From a candidate division KSB1 bacterium (GTDB lineage Bacteria > Zhuqueibacterota > Zhuqueibacteria > Residuimicrobiales > Krinioviventaceae), in NCBI GenBank assembly GCA_034521575.1, contig JAXHMJ010000005.1:1736001-1800000 (forward strand): a DNA stretch of 64,000 nt. Reading direction: 5' to 3'. Every line of letters begins with the position of its first letter. Within the stretch, counting starts at the first letter, position 1. This document shows, one piece after another, positions 36,709 to 47,396 of this stretch. The translations under genes and the position numbers were made by a program. The notes below the pieces were generated by a model, which worked only from the letters and a program-made list of their open reading frames with translations, had not been told where the DNA came from and did not search any database.

Positions 36709-37749
36709 TCACTTTTTCATATACATTTCGAATTCAGGGGTCATTTTTTCCACAAACCCATCCTTCGATTTGATCAACAACAGAACCGGCAGGTTTTCTT
36801 TGACAGCCAGATCATATCCATCTTCCGGTCCCATGACATCAAGGGCAGTTGCATAGGCATCTGCAACTGTACAAGAATCATGAAGCACGGTCACGGCTGC
36901 CAGTTTGTGCTGTATTGGCCGTCCTGTTCTCGGATCGATCGTGTGGGAATATCGAACGCCGTTTTCTTCAAAATAGTTCCGATAGTCGCCGGAAGTGGCT
37001 ATTGCAATATTTTCGAGAGAAATGATTTTTTGAACCCGATTGCCGCCATCCGGAGACTGAATTCCGATTCGCCAGTTGACATGATTTTCATTTTTCCCGC
37101 GCGCCCGAATTTCTCCGCCTATCTCAACGAGATGATTTTCTGTGCCGGTTCGTTCAAGAAATTCAGATACTTTATCAACAGCATATCCCTTGGCAATCGC
37201 GCCCAGATCACACTGCAATCCTGCTACAGTTTTTTTCAATGCAGGCGGGTTGAACCGCACCCGGCAGTTCTCGTATCCAACAAAAGTCAGAGCAGAATCA
37301 ATGGCCTGTTGCAAAGGCACAGTGCGTATCGAATTTCCCGAACCAAATCCCCAGAGATTCACCAGGGGATTGACAGTGACATCAAACGCTCCCTCTGATT
37401 GTCGGCTGATGCGCAAAGCAGTATGAACCACGGATGCAAAATCCTCAGAAACAGACATCCATTGGTCTGCTTTAAAATCATTGAACCTCGAAATCTCGGA
37501 AGAATCAATATAGGTCGACATTTGCTGATTCACACGCTCAAGAATCGCGTGAATGCTATCCAAAAGCGCCGGGTGAGACTCATAGTACGAACCGGTTTCG
37601 ACCAGTTTGATCGAAAACGTTGTACCCATGGTATGACCGGCGTAGCTTTTTTCCCGCCGTTGTCTTGAAACTGAATTACAGCTCACAACCGCGCCAATTA
37701 ACAACAGGCTGAGAACCAGCACATGATGTTTATTGATGAATATGTTCAT
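36709..37749 (-). CDS. apbE: ApbE flavin transferase (lipoprotein)
   Basis: Attaches FMN covalently to threonine in NqrB and NqrC. The start is ATG 37749 with a lipobox signal (VLVLSLLLIGAVVSCNSV). Motifs: YAGHTMGTTFSIKL, DVTVNPLVNLWGFG, CDLGAIAKGYAVDKVSEFL (metal and substrate), HLVEIGGEIRARG, IATSGDYRNYF and YSHTIDPRTGRPI, then CTVADAYATALDVMG. Size 346 residues is typical. It lies downstream of nqrF and a small Cys-rich gene, and 11 bases before the NqrM-like gene, so the maturation factors travel with the pump. Confidence 0.92.
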   Translation of the reverse strand: MNIFINKHHVLVLSLLLIGAVVSCNSVSRQRREKSYAGHTMGTTFSIKLVETGSYYESHPALLDSIHAILERVNQQMSTYIDSSEISRFNDFKADQWMSVSEDFASVVHTALRISRQSEGAFDVTVNPLVNLWGFGSGNSIRTVPLQQAIDSALTFVGYENCRVRFNPPALKKTVAGLQCDLGAIAKGYAVDKVSEFLERTGTENHLVEIGGEIRARGKNENHVNWRIGIQSPDGGNRVQKIISLENIAIATSGDYRNYFEENGVRYSHTIDPRTGRPIQHKLAAVTVLHDSCTVADAYATALDVMGPEDGYDLAVKENLPVLLLIKSKDGFVEKMTPEFEMYMKK

Positions 37750-38017
37750 AGCGGCAGTTGGCACCCTCGGACAGGCAGCGGTGTTCAAATTGTGAACATT
37801 CCTTGACCACATGATACCCGCATTTTCGGGCATGCTGACACAGCTTGCAAAGAGACTGATCCCAGGCATGCCGGAACAAACCTGCATAATTTTCGATCCA
37901 GTGCATCACATATCCGCGCCCCGGATCGCGTTGAATCCCGCATCCTTCACACCACTTGTCAACCTTGATGCGTTTAAGCTGCACGCTCAGGAAACGGGCT
38001 CTGTTTTCTGAATCCAT
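37730..38017 (-). CDS. Unknown 95-residue Cys-rich protein within the nqr operon
   Basis: Start ATG 38017 has AGAGG six bases upstream; an ATG two codons earlier directly abuts that site. The protein has eight cysteines: CEGC, CKLC, then CQHARKC, CGYHVVKEC, CSQFEHRC and CLSEGANC, spaced like a zinc ribbon or small Fe-S protein, plus many His. There is no signal peptide or membrane span. It sits 17 bases after nqrF and overlaps apbE by 20 bases, so expression is tied to both. I recognise no family. A role in cofactor or metal delivery to NQR is inferred only from position. Confidence 0.62.
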   Translation of the reverse strand: MDSENRARFLSVQLKRIKVDKWCEGCGIQRDPGRGYVMHWIENYAGLFRHAWDQSLCKLCQHARKCGYHVVKECSQFEHRCLSEGANCRYEHIHQ

Positions 38018-38034
38018 TATCATCCTCTGATATT

Positions 38035-39270
38035 TTAAACTCCAAAATCGTCAAACATGATATTTTCAGGTTCCACGCCCAAATTGTCCAGCATATCCAG
38101 ACAGGCATTTAACATGGGCGGTGGACCGCAGATATAATACTCGGCATCCTCAGGTGCCGGGTGATCTTTTAAGTAATTCTCATAAACCACTTGATGAATA
38201 AACCCGGTCGGACCATCCCAGTTATCTTCTGGCAGCGGCTCGGACAGGGCCAGTGTCCAGTCAAAATTATCAAATTTCTCTTCAAGCCTATCAAAGTCTT
38301 TATTATAAAAACTTTCCCGGAAACTGCGGGCGCCATACCAGAATGTAATTTTTCGATCGGTGTTGATGCGTTTTAATTGATCAAAAATATGTGAACGCAT
38401 CGGCGCCATTCCCGCACCGCCGCCGACAAATACCATTTCATGATCTGTATCTTTGGCGTAAAATTCGCCATAAGGTCCGGATATAGTCACTTTATCTCCC
38501 GGTTTCAAACTGAAAATATAAGAAGACACTTCGCCCGGCGGAATATCCGGTTTATTCGGGGGCGGTGAGGCAATTCTCACATTCAGCATAATAAGACCTT
38601 TTTCTTCCGGGTAATTGGCCATGGAATAGGCGCGGTACACCGATTCATTCACTTTAGAGGTATACTGCCACATATCAAACTTGTCCCAGTCCTCTTGAAA
38701 TTCTTTGTCAATATCAAAATCTTTATAATGTACCGTATGCGGCGGTACTTCCAGCTGCATATACCCGCCGGCGCGGAAATTCACATCTTCATCCGGGGGC
38801 AGTTCGAGAACCAGCTCCTTGATAAAGGTGGCCACATTATCATTGCTTTTAACGGTGCATTCCCACTTTTTAATTTCAAATACTTCCGGGGGAACCTGTA
38901 TCTCCATATCCCCCTTGACCGGCACCTGGCAGGACAGACGATAGTTTTCACGCACCTGTTTGCGCGTCAGCTTGCCCTTTTCCGTAGCCAGAATATCGCC
39001 GCCGCCCGACTCTACAACGCACTTGCACTCTCCGCATGTTCCGCCTCCACCACAGGCAGAAGGCAGGTAAATACCCTGATCGCCCAACGTGGACAATAGC
39101 TTTCCGCCCAACGCGACTTTATAAGTATGCTCCGGATCATCATTGATCACCAGTTCCGCCGTTCCCTGCGGAACAAGCTTGGAGCGGGCTATTAAAATAA
39201 TAACAACCAAGCCAATAACAATGAGTATGAACATGACCACACCCAGTAAAACCAGTCCGATTCCTTGCAT
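38035..39270 (-). CDS. nqrF: Na+-translocating NADH:quinone reductase subunit F
   Basis: Entry subunit oxidising NADH. One N-terminal span ([18 protein letters not shown]), a ferredoxin domain with C-x5-C-x2-C ([14 protein letters not shown]) and a later C (RLSCQVPV), then FAD-binding ([13 protein letters not shown]) and NADH-binding ([44 protein letters not shown]) domains. 411 residues, normal length. It follows nqrE by nine bases. The R-A-Y-S FAD motif and GGGAG are intact. Confidence 0.96.
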   Translation of the reverse strand: MQGIGLVLLGVVMFILIVIGLVVIILIARSKLVPQGTAELVINDDPEHTYKVALGGKLLSTLGDQGIYLPSACGGGGTCGECKCVVESGGGDILATEKGKLTRKQVRENYRLSCQVPVKGDMEIQVPPEVFEIKKWECTVKSNDNVATFIKELVLELPPDEDVNFRAGGYMQLEVPPHTVHYKDFDIDKEFQEDWDKFDMWQYTSKVNESVYRAYSMANYPEEKGLIMLNVRIASPPPNKPDIPPGEVSSYIFSLKPGDKVTISGPYGEFYAKDTDHEMVFVGGGAGMAPMRSHIFDQLKRINTDRKITFWYGARSFRESFYNKDFDRLEEKFDNFDWTLALSEPLPEDNWDGPTGFIHQVVYENYLKDHPAPEDAEYYICGPPPMLNACLDMLDNLGVEPENIMFDDFGV

Positions 39271-39279
39271 GCCATTCCT

Positions 39280-39891
39280 CTATAACTGTATTCCAGAAAA
39301 TATCATAAACGCAATAGCCATCAAACCGACTGTAATAAAGGTAATTCCAAGACCCCGCAGTCCGGGCGGCACATTGCTGTATTTTAATTTTTCACGAATT
39401 CCGGCCAGTGCGATCACAGCCAGAGCAAAGCCCACACCGGAACCGAATCCAAACACCACACTTTCACCAAAATTATAATCCCGCTCTACCATAAATAACG
39501 AACCGCCGAGAATGGCGCAGTTTACTGTAATCAGCGGAAGAAAAATTCCGAGCGAGTTGTAAAGTGAAGGCACAAATTTATCCAGAAACATTTCCAGAAT
39601 TTGGACCAGCGCTGCGATAACGCCGATATAAGTAATCAATCCTAAAAATGTCAAATCAACATTGGGAAGGCCAGCCCAGGCCAGAGCGCCCTGCTTGAGC
39701 ACATTGGCATAGATCAAATTGTTCACCGGAACCGTGATGGACTGCACGACGATCACAGCAATCCCCAGACCTGTGGCGGTTTCTACCCGTTTGGAGATCG
39801 CCAGAAAGGTACACATGCCCAGAAAAAAAGCAAGCGCCATATTTTCAATAAAAACGGACTTTACAAATAATCCGAGATAATATTCAAACAT
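39280..39891 (-). CDS. nqrE: Na+-NQR subunit E
   Basis: Membrane subunit, 203 residues, with six spans, part of the inner-membrane 2Fe-2S/Fe site with Nqr[40 protein letters not shown] (the conserved C of the Fe site) and [20 protein letters not shown] (second C) are intact. It is homologous to RnfA and closely follows nqrD. NqrE rather than RnfA is assigned from the operon context (A-B-C-D-E-F). Confidence 0.95.
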   Translation of the reverse strand: MFEYYLGLFVKSVFIENMALAFFLGMCTFLAISKRVETATGLGIAVIVVQSITVPVNNLIYANVLKQGALAWAGLPNVDLTFLGLITYIGVIAALVQILEMFLDKFVPSLYNSLGIFLPLITVNCAILGGSLFMVERDYNFGESVVFGFGSGVGFALAVIALAGIREKLKYSNVPPGLRGLGITFITVGLMAIAFMIFSGIQL

Positions 39892-39901
39892 AAGCAGATC
39901 C

Positions 39902-40522
39902 TCATTCCTCTTCTATTTGTTCCGGTTTCCATGTGCGAATGATCCAGATCAGCAAACCGATCAGGATAAAAGCGCTCGGAGACAGTAAAAACAATCCATT
40001 CGGCACATACCAGCCGCCTTCAGTCGCAACCGGAAGAATCTGGAAACCCAATAACTGACCGGATCCCAACAGTTCCCGGAAAAATCCGACATAAACCAGC
40101 ACAAAACTGTATCCGATACCGTTTCCGATTCCATCCAAAAAACTAAACAAGGGCTTGTTCTGCAGTGCGAACGCCTCAGCACGTCCCAGAATAATACAGT
40201 TTGTAATAATCAATCCCACGTAAACCGAAAGCTGCTTACTGATATCATAGGCAAATGCTTTGATCACCTGATCAGCTACGATTACCAATGACGCTATAAT
40301 CGTCATCTCTACCAGAATTCGAATGCTGCTGGACAAATGGTTGCGAATCGCGCTCACAGTTAGATTTGAAAAAGAAACCACAAATATAACGGCCAGAGAC
40401 ATGACAAGCGACGTCTCCAGTTTTGAAGTCACGGCCAGAGCGGAACAAATGCCCAATATCTGGTAGGCAATCGGATTATTATTAAATATGGGATCAAGAA
40501 GAAGCTGTTTAGCTCGTTTCAT
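39902..40522 (-). CDS. nqrD: Na+-NQR subunit D
   Basis: Membrane partner of NqrE. The start is taken as ATG 40522 ([21 protein letters not shown]) with AAGGAAGG nine bases upstream; a second ATG at 40531 is possible. Motifs: [15 protein letters not shown] (conserved C) and [18 protein letters not shown] (second C), six spans. It overlaps the nqrC end by 14 bases, indicating translational coupling. Homologous to RnfE. Confidence 0.94.
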   Translation of the reverse strand: MKRAKQLLLDPIFNNNPIAYQILGICSALAVTSKLETSLVMSLAVIFVVSFSNLTVSAIRNHLSSSIRILVEMTIIASLVIVADQVIKAFAYDISKQLSVYVGLIITNCIILGRAEAFALQNKPLFSFLDGIGNGIGYSFVLVYVGFFRELLGSGQLLGFQILPVATEGGWYVPNGLFLLSPSAFILIGLLIWIIRTWKPEQIEEE

Positions 40523-41312
40523 GGGTCCCATCCTTCCTTTGATGTTTGATAAACGGTAAATAACCTTGCTCGCCCAGCCAAAACCGCACCGTGTTGTTGA
40601 CACCGCGCGTGGTAATGGTGGCGCCGGACAAACCGTCAATTTTATATTTCGAATTCGTATCAGAAGGATCGACCGTTCCTTTTATCACCTGAATACGCAC
40701 ATTTCCGTCCGGCCCATAGGCCATTTTGCCTTCCCATTGTTCTTTCCAGCTGGGATTGTCCACTTCACCACCCAGTCCGGGGGTTTCACCGTGATCATAA
40801 TAGGTAATGCCGCGGATCGTTTCCAAATCTCCGTCCAATGCCAGAAAGCCATACATGGTCGACCACAATCCCTTTCCATAAATCGGGAAAATATAGCGTT
40901 CAATGCTGTCTCCGGACTGTACCGCATAGACCGGCATGTATTTAGGCTGTTTTTTGAGATCAGCAATATCCTCAGAATCCGGGATCGCCTGAGTAAGCTG
41001 GGGATTACTTGCCATGGTCTTCACGTCCAGGGTTTTACTTTCAATAACCTGACGGTATGTCTCTTCAGGAACAGGTTCTCCGGTATCCAAATTAATAACA
41101 AGGGTTTCAATTCGTTCATTGAACACGTTTTGCAAATCAATGCCCGGCTCGTACAACTGTCCAGCTTGCAAAATATTTGAAAGTTTATCCAACTCTTGAT
41201 TGCGCACCTGTCTGGGTTTTAAGCCGACGGCCAAAGCGGACACAATCACGGCGCAAACCAGACAGACACCCAGGGTGACGATAATCATTTTCTTTGTGCT
41301 GTCATTCTGCAT
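40509..41312 (-). CDS. nqrC: Na+-NQR subunit C
   Basis: Periplasm-facing subunit with covalent FMN. Start ATG 41312 with AGGAG about ten bases upstream; one N-terminal span ([21 protein letters not shown]). The FMN attachment motif is [10 protein letters not shown], the last T of SGAT being modified by ApbE. Further conserved: [15 protein letters not shown] and [15 protein letters not shown]. The open frame reads on upstream into nqrB, but the ribosome site supports this start; it overlaps nqrB by 11 bases. Confidence 0.94.
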   Translation of the reverse strand: MQNDSTKKMIIVTLGVCLVCAVIVSALAVGLKPRQVRNQELDKLSNILQAGQLYEPGIDLQNVFNERIETLVINLDTGEPVPEETYRQVIESKTLDVKTMASNPQLTQAIPDSEDIADLKKQPKYMPVYAVQSGDSIERYIFPIYGKGLWSTMYGFLALDGDLETIRGITYYDHGETPGLGGEVDNPSWKEQWEGKMAYGPDGNVRIQVIKGTVDPSDTNSKYKIDGLSGATITTRGVNNTVRFWLGEQGYLPFIKHQRKDGTHETS

Positions 41313-42503
41313 GGCGCAATTGTCTCCTTTTGATGTTGCGGTTAATAAAAATGCGGTCAATGATGGGGGAAAACACGTTCATGAACAAAATAGCAAGCAT
41401 CATCCCCTCCGGGAAGGCCGGATTAATCACCCGCACCATGATCACCAGAACACCAATGAGCAAACCGTATATCCATTTGCCCTGGGTTGTCATGGTTGCG
41501 CTGACCGGATCGGTTGCCATGAACACCGCCCCAAACGCATAGCCGCCGAATACCAAATGCATCCAGGGTGATACATTAAACATGGGATTGGTGTCACTGC
41601 TCACCCAGTTGAAAAAAAGAGCAGTGGCTAAAAGTCCGATTAAGGTAGCAAGCATAATCCGCCACGATCCAATTCGGGTCACAATGAGAATAAACGCGCC
41701 GATCAACGCCGCGATTACGGATGTCTCTCCCATAGAACCGGGTATCAATCCGATAAAGGCATCTTTCCAGGTGTATGTAAACTCAATTAACGGATCTGCG
41801 AGCTGCGCCAAGGCGGTAGCCTGACTCAATCCGTCAACAGCCACCCAGACCTTGTCTCCGGATATCTGGGCCGGATAGGCAAAAAACAAAAAAGCCCGGG
41901 CCGTCAAAGCCGGATTGAAAATATTCATCCCCACGCCGCCGAACACTTCCTTTCCGATGACGACGCCGAATGACACGCCGAGAGCAATCTGCCAATAAGG
42001 CAGTGTCGGTGGTGATATCAACGGAAAAAGCAGACTGGTTACGAGAAAGCCTTCATTGATTTCATGCTTGCGGATGACTGCAAAAAGCACTTCCCAGAAT
42101 CCGCCAACCGCAATGGTCACGATATAGACCGGCAGAAAAAACAACGCCCCGTGCAGAACATTGGCCCAAAAATTTGCCGGATCAAACGCCACACCGAGCT
42201 GCATCATAAGCTGTGTCTGCCAGAATGAGGTTTGAACATCAGCAATCTGGGACAATGCCAGATTGGCCTGGTATCCCGTATTGTACAGAGCCATCAACGT
42301 ACAGGGAACAAGGGCGTAAACCACAGTGATCATGGCACGTTTCATATCCAGTGCATCCCTCACATGCGGCGCTGCCGGAGTCGGCTTTGCGGTGGTAAAG
42401 AGTATTGTATCTACAGCCTCATAGAGCGGATGCAGACGTTCCAATTTGCCACCCTTTTGAAAATGCCTGGCCTGTTTATCCAGAAACGATCTTGGTAATT
42501 TCA

Positions 42504-42504
<1 letters not shown>
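41302..42504 (-). CDS. nqrB: Na+-NQR subunit B
   Basis: Largest membrane subunit, 400 residues and about ten spans, with covalent FMN, riboflavin and the quinone site. Starts at a GTG (42504) whose G overlaps the nqrA stop; AAGGAAGG precedes. Motifs: [33 protein letters not shown] and the FMN-attachment region [14 protein letters not shown]. Here the expected S-G-A-T pattern reads S-Q-A-T; the threonine is kept. C-terminal half matches [18 protein letters not shown] and [17 protein letters not shown]. The family is clear. Confidence 0.95.
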
Positions 42505-43853
<1,349 letters not shown>

Positions 43854-43909
43854 GCTGGTTCCTTCAATAAACTATCAATTTTCGGCATATTATTAAACTT
43901 ATAAAAATC

Positions 43910-43937
43910 TTTATATAAATCAAAACACTTTATTCAA
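43910..43937 (-). promoter_or_regulatory. Candidate promoter of the nqr operon
   Basis: On the minus strand TTGAAT (43937-43932), a 16-base spacer and TATAAA (43915-43910) lie 57-84 bases upstream of nqrA. Both match the sigma-70 consensus loosely, in a very AT-rich stretch, so chance is possible. Confidence 0.4.
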
Positions 43938-44059
43938 ACGGGGTGTATACAGGGCAACATTTCGGACACAAGAATACTTGAACACTGGGCAATTTTAAGG
44001 GTTCCGATCTTTTTTGCAATCAGTTTAGAAACGTTTATATAGAGGTTTCCCCGTCAGAT

Positions 44060-44084
44060 CACTCCGCCCAGGACGGGCGGAGTG
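44060..44084. repeat. 10-bp inverted repeat downstream of the M56-M23 gene
   Basis: CACTCCGCCC (44060-44069) and GGGCGGAGTG (44075-44084) form a perfect GC-rich stem with a five-base loop, about 25 bases after the stop of the minus-strand gene ending at 44107. No T-run follows on either strand. Confidence 0.5.
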
Positions 44085-44106
44085 GACTCGTATCAAAAAA
44101 CTGTTT

Positions 44107-45507
44107 TTAAAACGTGATGTATTTTTCCGGATTAACCCGCTCATCCCCGTCCCGGATTTCAAAGTGCAGATGCGGACCCGTTGACCGGCCGCTGCTGCCC
44201 ACAAGACCGATACGGTCTCCGGGATCAACTTGCTCACCGACCTGCACCAAAACTTTACTTAACTGGGTATAACGGGAGGTCAAACCGTCACTGTGCTTGA
44301 TTACAATAAAGCGACCGTTCCCCTTTCCGACCTCAACTTTTGATACAGCCTTAGTGACCACACCCGCATGAACCGCCAAAACCGGTGTGCCTTTGGGCGC
44401 TGCCAGATCGATGCCTTTGTGCATGCGTTCTTGCCCGGTAAACGGATCAGTCATAGGTCCGAATCCGGCACTGATGCGGTAGCTGCCGGACGGCAATGGC
44501 GTCACGAATTTGCCTGTGTCTTGATGATTGCGTGCAGCCGCCGGAAGAACGACGATTGCGATGAGCGCCAGCATGAGTAACTGTTTCCAGGTAAATGTCA
44601 TTTGCTTTTCCTTTATGTTTTGAATTCGTTTTAAAAGCGCCGATTTTTGGCCGCCGAACAATAAAACAGCTTTCGGCTGAATAGAATCGGCTGTTTTTAA
44701 CCAGGTAATCAGTCCCTGCCCGTACGTCTGCCGGCTGATGACGTTTTGAGCCAGAACCCTCGAGTCGCACATACACTCGCGCGCGTTATTCAGTTTATGT
44801 GCGGCTACCCATACGGCCGGATGAAAGAAAAACAGGATCTGAATGAGTGTTTGTCCTGTGATCTGCAAATCATCCAGCCGTTTTATGTGCGCACATTCAT
44901 GCGCCACAATCGATTTTAGGGAGTTTTTAGCTGACAGTCCGCTTCGAGGCAGCACAATAACCGGACGAAAGACTCCCATGGTAAAAGGTGAATGCACCTG
45001 CTCCGACACTCTGACACGAATTCGTCTGCGGACTTTAAACTCTGTCCTCCAGTATTCGACCAGAGATAAAACGGCTGTTTGACGAACAGACGGTGCAGAT
45101 GCAGCATGCAAACGCCATACACGTCGCTGATAAAAATAATGTGCCAAAAGAATAATGACTCCTGCAAGCCAAAGCGCCGTTATCGCACCGGTAAAGCTAA
45201 ACAGCGAGGCAGAATGATTCAATCCAATACCAGATGATGAAAAAGAGACAGGCGCCTGAACATAAACGGATTGATTGCCAGGTAAGACCATCCGAAGCAG
45301 GTCTTCAAATAGCCGTTGTATGGACAATAAGTGAATGATAACAGGCGGAAAAACCAGCCTTATGAAAAACAGAGACCACAAACTGTAATTCCAAAAGACG
45401 GAACGCCGTTTTAAACCATATGTAGCTGCAAATATAATCAGAAATAAAATCAAGCCGTTCAAAGAACGGGAGAATAATATATCATAAATCACATGCAGGT
45501 CAATCAT
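44107..45507 (-). CDS. M56 (BlaR1-like) sensor fused to M23 lysostaphin-type peptidase
   Basis: The N-terminal part is a BlaR1/MecR1-like membrane metalloprotease: three or four spans, a long loop and the zinc motif VAHECAHIKRLDD (HExxH), followed by HPAVWVAAHKLNNARECMCD. After another span (LLMLALIAIVVLPAAA) comes an M23 peptidoglycan peptidase domain: MHKGIDLAAPKGTPVLAV with H and D, and GPHLHFEIRDG. Start ATG 45507 overlaps the blaI stop by eight bases. Instead of a penicillin-binding sensor, the extracellular part is a peptidoglycan hydrolase fold. This suggests sensing or cutting of cell wall coupled to BlaI control. Confidence 0.87.
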   Translation of the reverse strand: MIDLHVIYDILFSRSLNGLILFLIIFAATYGLKRRSVFWNYSLWSLFFIRLVFPPVIIHLLSIQRLFEDLLRMVLPGNQSVYVQAPVSFSSSGIGLNHSASLFSFTGAITALWLAGVIILLAHYFYQRRVWRLHAASAPSVRQTAVLSLVEYWRTEFKVRRRIRVRVSEQVHSPFTMGVFRPVIVLPRSGLSAKNSLKSIVAHECAHIKRLDDLQITGQTLIQILFFFHPAVWVAAHKLNNARECMCDSRVLAQNVISRQTYGQGLITWLKTADSIQPKAVLLFGGQKSALLKRIQNIKEKQMTFTWKQLLMLALIAIVVLPAAARNHQDTGKFVTPLPSGSYRISAGFGPMTDPFTGQERMHKGIDLAAPKGTPVLAVHAGVVTKAVSKVEVGKGNGRFIVIKHSDGLTSRYTQLSKVLVQVGEQVDPGDRIGLVGSSGRSTGPHLHFEIRDGDERVNPEKYITF

Positions 45508-45880
45508 GGTGTTCGTCCTCCTGCAAGAGTTGTTCGAGTTCTTTAATTTCTTGTTCTGACAAAGTCTGATGCTCAGCGAACATGGAAACCACTTGGGACG
45601 CATCAATTTCCAGGAGATTTTGGGCAAAAAACTGCACAAATCGCGCAAGTCCGGCCGGACGGCTGATCATCGGCTTGTACACATAGACTCCATGAAATGC
45701 CTCTCGACACAGCAATTCTTTCTTTGTCATTCGATCCATTACTGTTTTGGTTGTGGTATACGCCCAGGCGTGCATAGACTGTAATTGATCATGTACTTCC
45801 CGAACACTGGCACGTCTTTTCTTCCACAACACACTCAGAATATCATATTCGGCTTTTGTTAATTCCGGTAAACTTTTCAT
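45500..45880 (-). CDS. BlaI/MecI/CopY-family repressor
   Basis: A 126-residue winged-helix repressor, usually cleaved when its M56 partner is activated. DNA-binding part: ELTKAEYDILSVLWKKRRAS, VREVHDQLQSMHAWAYTTTK (recognition helix region), VMDRMTKKELLCRE; then a C-terminal dimer domain with the leucine- and acid-rich tail. It overlaps its partner gene by eight bases. A BlaI-type operator lies just upstream of the gene at 45897-45911, so it likely represses itself. Confidence 0.9.
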   Translation of the reverse strand: MKSLPELTKAEYDILSVLWKKRRASVREVHDQLQSMHAWAYTTTKTVMDRMTKKELLCREAFHGVYVYKPMISRPAGLARFVQFFAQNLLEIDASQVVSMFAEHQTLSEQEIKELEQLLQEDEHHD

Positions 45881-45896
45881 AAAATTTCTCCTTTAT

Positions 45897-45911
45897 ACTA
45901 CATTGTAGTAA
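45897..45911. promoter_or_regulatory. BlaI-type operator
   Basis: TACTACA-T-TGTAGTA is a perfect inverted repeat with the TACA/TGTA core of BlaI/MecI operators, 17 bases upstream of the blaI start. A further TAGTA-ATGC-TACTA overlap (45907-45920) may extend the site. Confidence 0.75.
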
Positions 45912-45963
45912 TGCTACTAATATATAACATTAAAATGTTTTTGTCAAGAATTTATTTTTTTAC

Positions 45964-45990
45964 TTGACATTATATATTTTCCAGTATATA
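45964..45990 (+). promoter_or_regulatory. Candidate promoter of khpA
   Basis: TTGACA (45964-45969) and TATATT (45985-45990) on the plus strand; spacing of 15 is short, though TATTAA two bases later gives 17. The BlaI operator is 53 bases upstream, so cross-regulation is possible. Confidence 0.45.
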
Positions 45991-46124
45991 TTAAACTTAA
46001 CGCTAAAATCACAACCATACTGACAAGGGAGGTGAAAACGAGCGAGAATTTGAGAGAGAAAAGCCCACAGAATCTTCGAAAACTAATTCGGCTGGTAATT
46101 GAATCTTAGCTAAAGGGGTACGGG

Positions 46125-46355
46125 ATGAAAGAATTTGTTGAATACGTAGTAAAACATCTGGTAGACAGTCCGGAAGAAGTCAAAGTGACAGAAGTCGTTG
46201 GCGAAACAACTGTTGTTTATGAGTTACGTGTAAATCGTCCTGATATGGGTAAAGTCATCGGCAAAAACGGCAGAACAGCTCACGCGATGCGGGTCTTGTT
46301 AAGCGCTGTAGCTCGAAAAGCCGGTAAACACGCCACACTCGAGATTTTAGAATAA
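46125..46355 (+). CDS. khpA: KH-domain RNA-binding protein KhpA
   Basis: A 76-residue single KH-domain protein ([20 protein letters not shown], with the GxxG loop GKNG). It binds RNA and in other bacteria pairs with KhpB/Jag, the R3H protein; a double-R3H-motif protein is encoded at 33820. It normally lies in the rpsP-rimM operon, but here it stands alone with a 130-base leader and a strong terminator just after it. Confidence 0.92.
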   Translation: MKEFVEYVVKHLVDSPEEVKVTEVVGETTVVYELRVNRPDMGKVIGKNGRTAHAMRVLLSAVARKAGKHATLEILE

Positions 46356-46386
46356 AAAGATCTTTGGCGACAGGAGGGGAAAGGAC

Positions 46387-46416
46387 AAGTCCATCAAATT
46401 ATTGATGGACTTTTTT
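46387..46416 (+). terminator. Intrinsic terminator after khpA
   Basis: AAGTCCATCAA (46387-46397), loop ATTA and TTGATGGACTT (46402-46412) form a perfect 11-bp stem followed by T's (46411-46416). It lies between khpA and the ParB-like gene. Confidence 0.9.
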
Positions 46417-46436
46417 AATGAAATTACAGGAAATCT

Positions 46437-47396
46437 ATGCAATTTGAATTCAAAACGATCGAACTGGAGCACATCAATATCCAGGATACAATATTTCAGC
46501 TTGTTGATGATAAAACCAATGCGCATCTAACTGACTCGATGGCATCAACAGGCCTTACAACACCGGTCTGGCTGCAGCAGCTTACGAACAGCTATCGTAT
46601 TATCAATGGATTTCAGCGCATTCGTTCAGCTTTGAAACTGGGCTGGCAGCAAATCGACAGCTATATTTTTCCCGACACACTCACAGATCTTGATGTATTC
46701 AAGATTCTCCTGAAGGAAAAAGGCTTTACCGGTCTCAATCCGGTTGAAAGTAGCGCTGTCATCCGCAAGCTCGAAAGCCACTTTGGACTGTATCAGGAGC
46801 AGATCATCCGTTCTTTTTTCCCGCTCATGAAGCTGGCGAATCCACGTTTGTATGATTTGTATTATCCACTGATCAGCCTCTCTCCCGCGTGGCAGTCTGA
46901 TATTTCTGAGGGTCTTGTATCGCTGGATGCTGCCGCACAGGTTGCAGAAATGGAGAAAAGAGATCAGGATAGCGTACATGAACTGTTCACCCGGCTCAAA
47001 CCCGGAAAAAACAAACAACGGCAATTTCTCTCTCTATTGACCGATGTTTCAAGATTGGAAAATTGCTCCGTGCACGAGTTGATACAGTCGCAGGAATTTG
47101 AAACACTGTTTAAACAGCAGCCGTCCAACCCCTCACAACTCGCCGCCGCCGTCAAGGAACATCTGATGTGCAGACGCTATCCGCAGTACAGCAAAACAGA
47201 ACAACAGTTTCGCAGCCTGTTACAAAAGGCCAAATGCCCTCCCAATCTGCGCATTCAGCATCCGCCGTTTTTCGAAGGAGAAACCTTTAGCGTGTCTTTT
47301 ACGTTCAAATCCGAGCAGGACTATCAACAAATACTGCAAAAACTCGATTCTTTTCTCGACAACGGATTAATCAGTGATTTGAAAGACCTGGCATGA
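46437..47396 (+). CDS. ParB/sulfiredoxin-fold N-terminal domain protein
   Basis: A 319-residue protein with a ParB-like N-terminal domain: LEHINIQDTIFQLV, LTDSMASTGLTTPVWLQ and YRIINGFQRIRSALKLGW (the ParB GxRR-type box as GFQRIR). Helices about 95-230 follow without a recognisable helix-turn-helix; the C-terminal part (about 250-319) is strand-helix. It lies far from any parA or origin and overlaps the radical SAM gene by four bases (ATGA). ParB folds bind CTP or act as nucleases or kinase-like enzymes; which applies is unknown. The tight coupling implies joint function with the radical SAM enzyme. Confidence 0.75.
   Translation: MQFEFKTIELEHINIQDTIFQLVDDKTNAHLTDSMASTGLTTPVWLQQLTNSYRIINGFQRIRSALKLGWQQIDSYIFPDTLTDLDVFKILLKEKGFTGLNPVESSAVIRKLESHFGLYQEQIIRSFFPLMKLANPRLYDLYYPLISLSPAWQSDISEGLVSLDAAAQVAEMEKRDQDSVHELFTRLKPGKNKQRQFLSLLTDVSRLENCSVHELIQSQEFETLFKQQPSNPSQLAAAVKEHLMCRRYPQYSKTEQQFRSLLQKAKCPPNLRIQHPPFFEGETFSVSFTFKSEQDYQQILQKLDSFLDNGLISDLKDLA

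Noticed and set aside
44060-44084. GC-rich hairpin as an intrinsic terminator of the M56-M23 gene
   Set aside because: No T-run after the stem on either strand, so listed only as a repeat.
46437-47396. Chromosome-partition ParB
   Set aside because: No parA neighbour, no parS-like sites and no ParB helix-turn-helix core; the resemblance is limited to the N-terminal domain.
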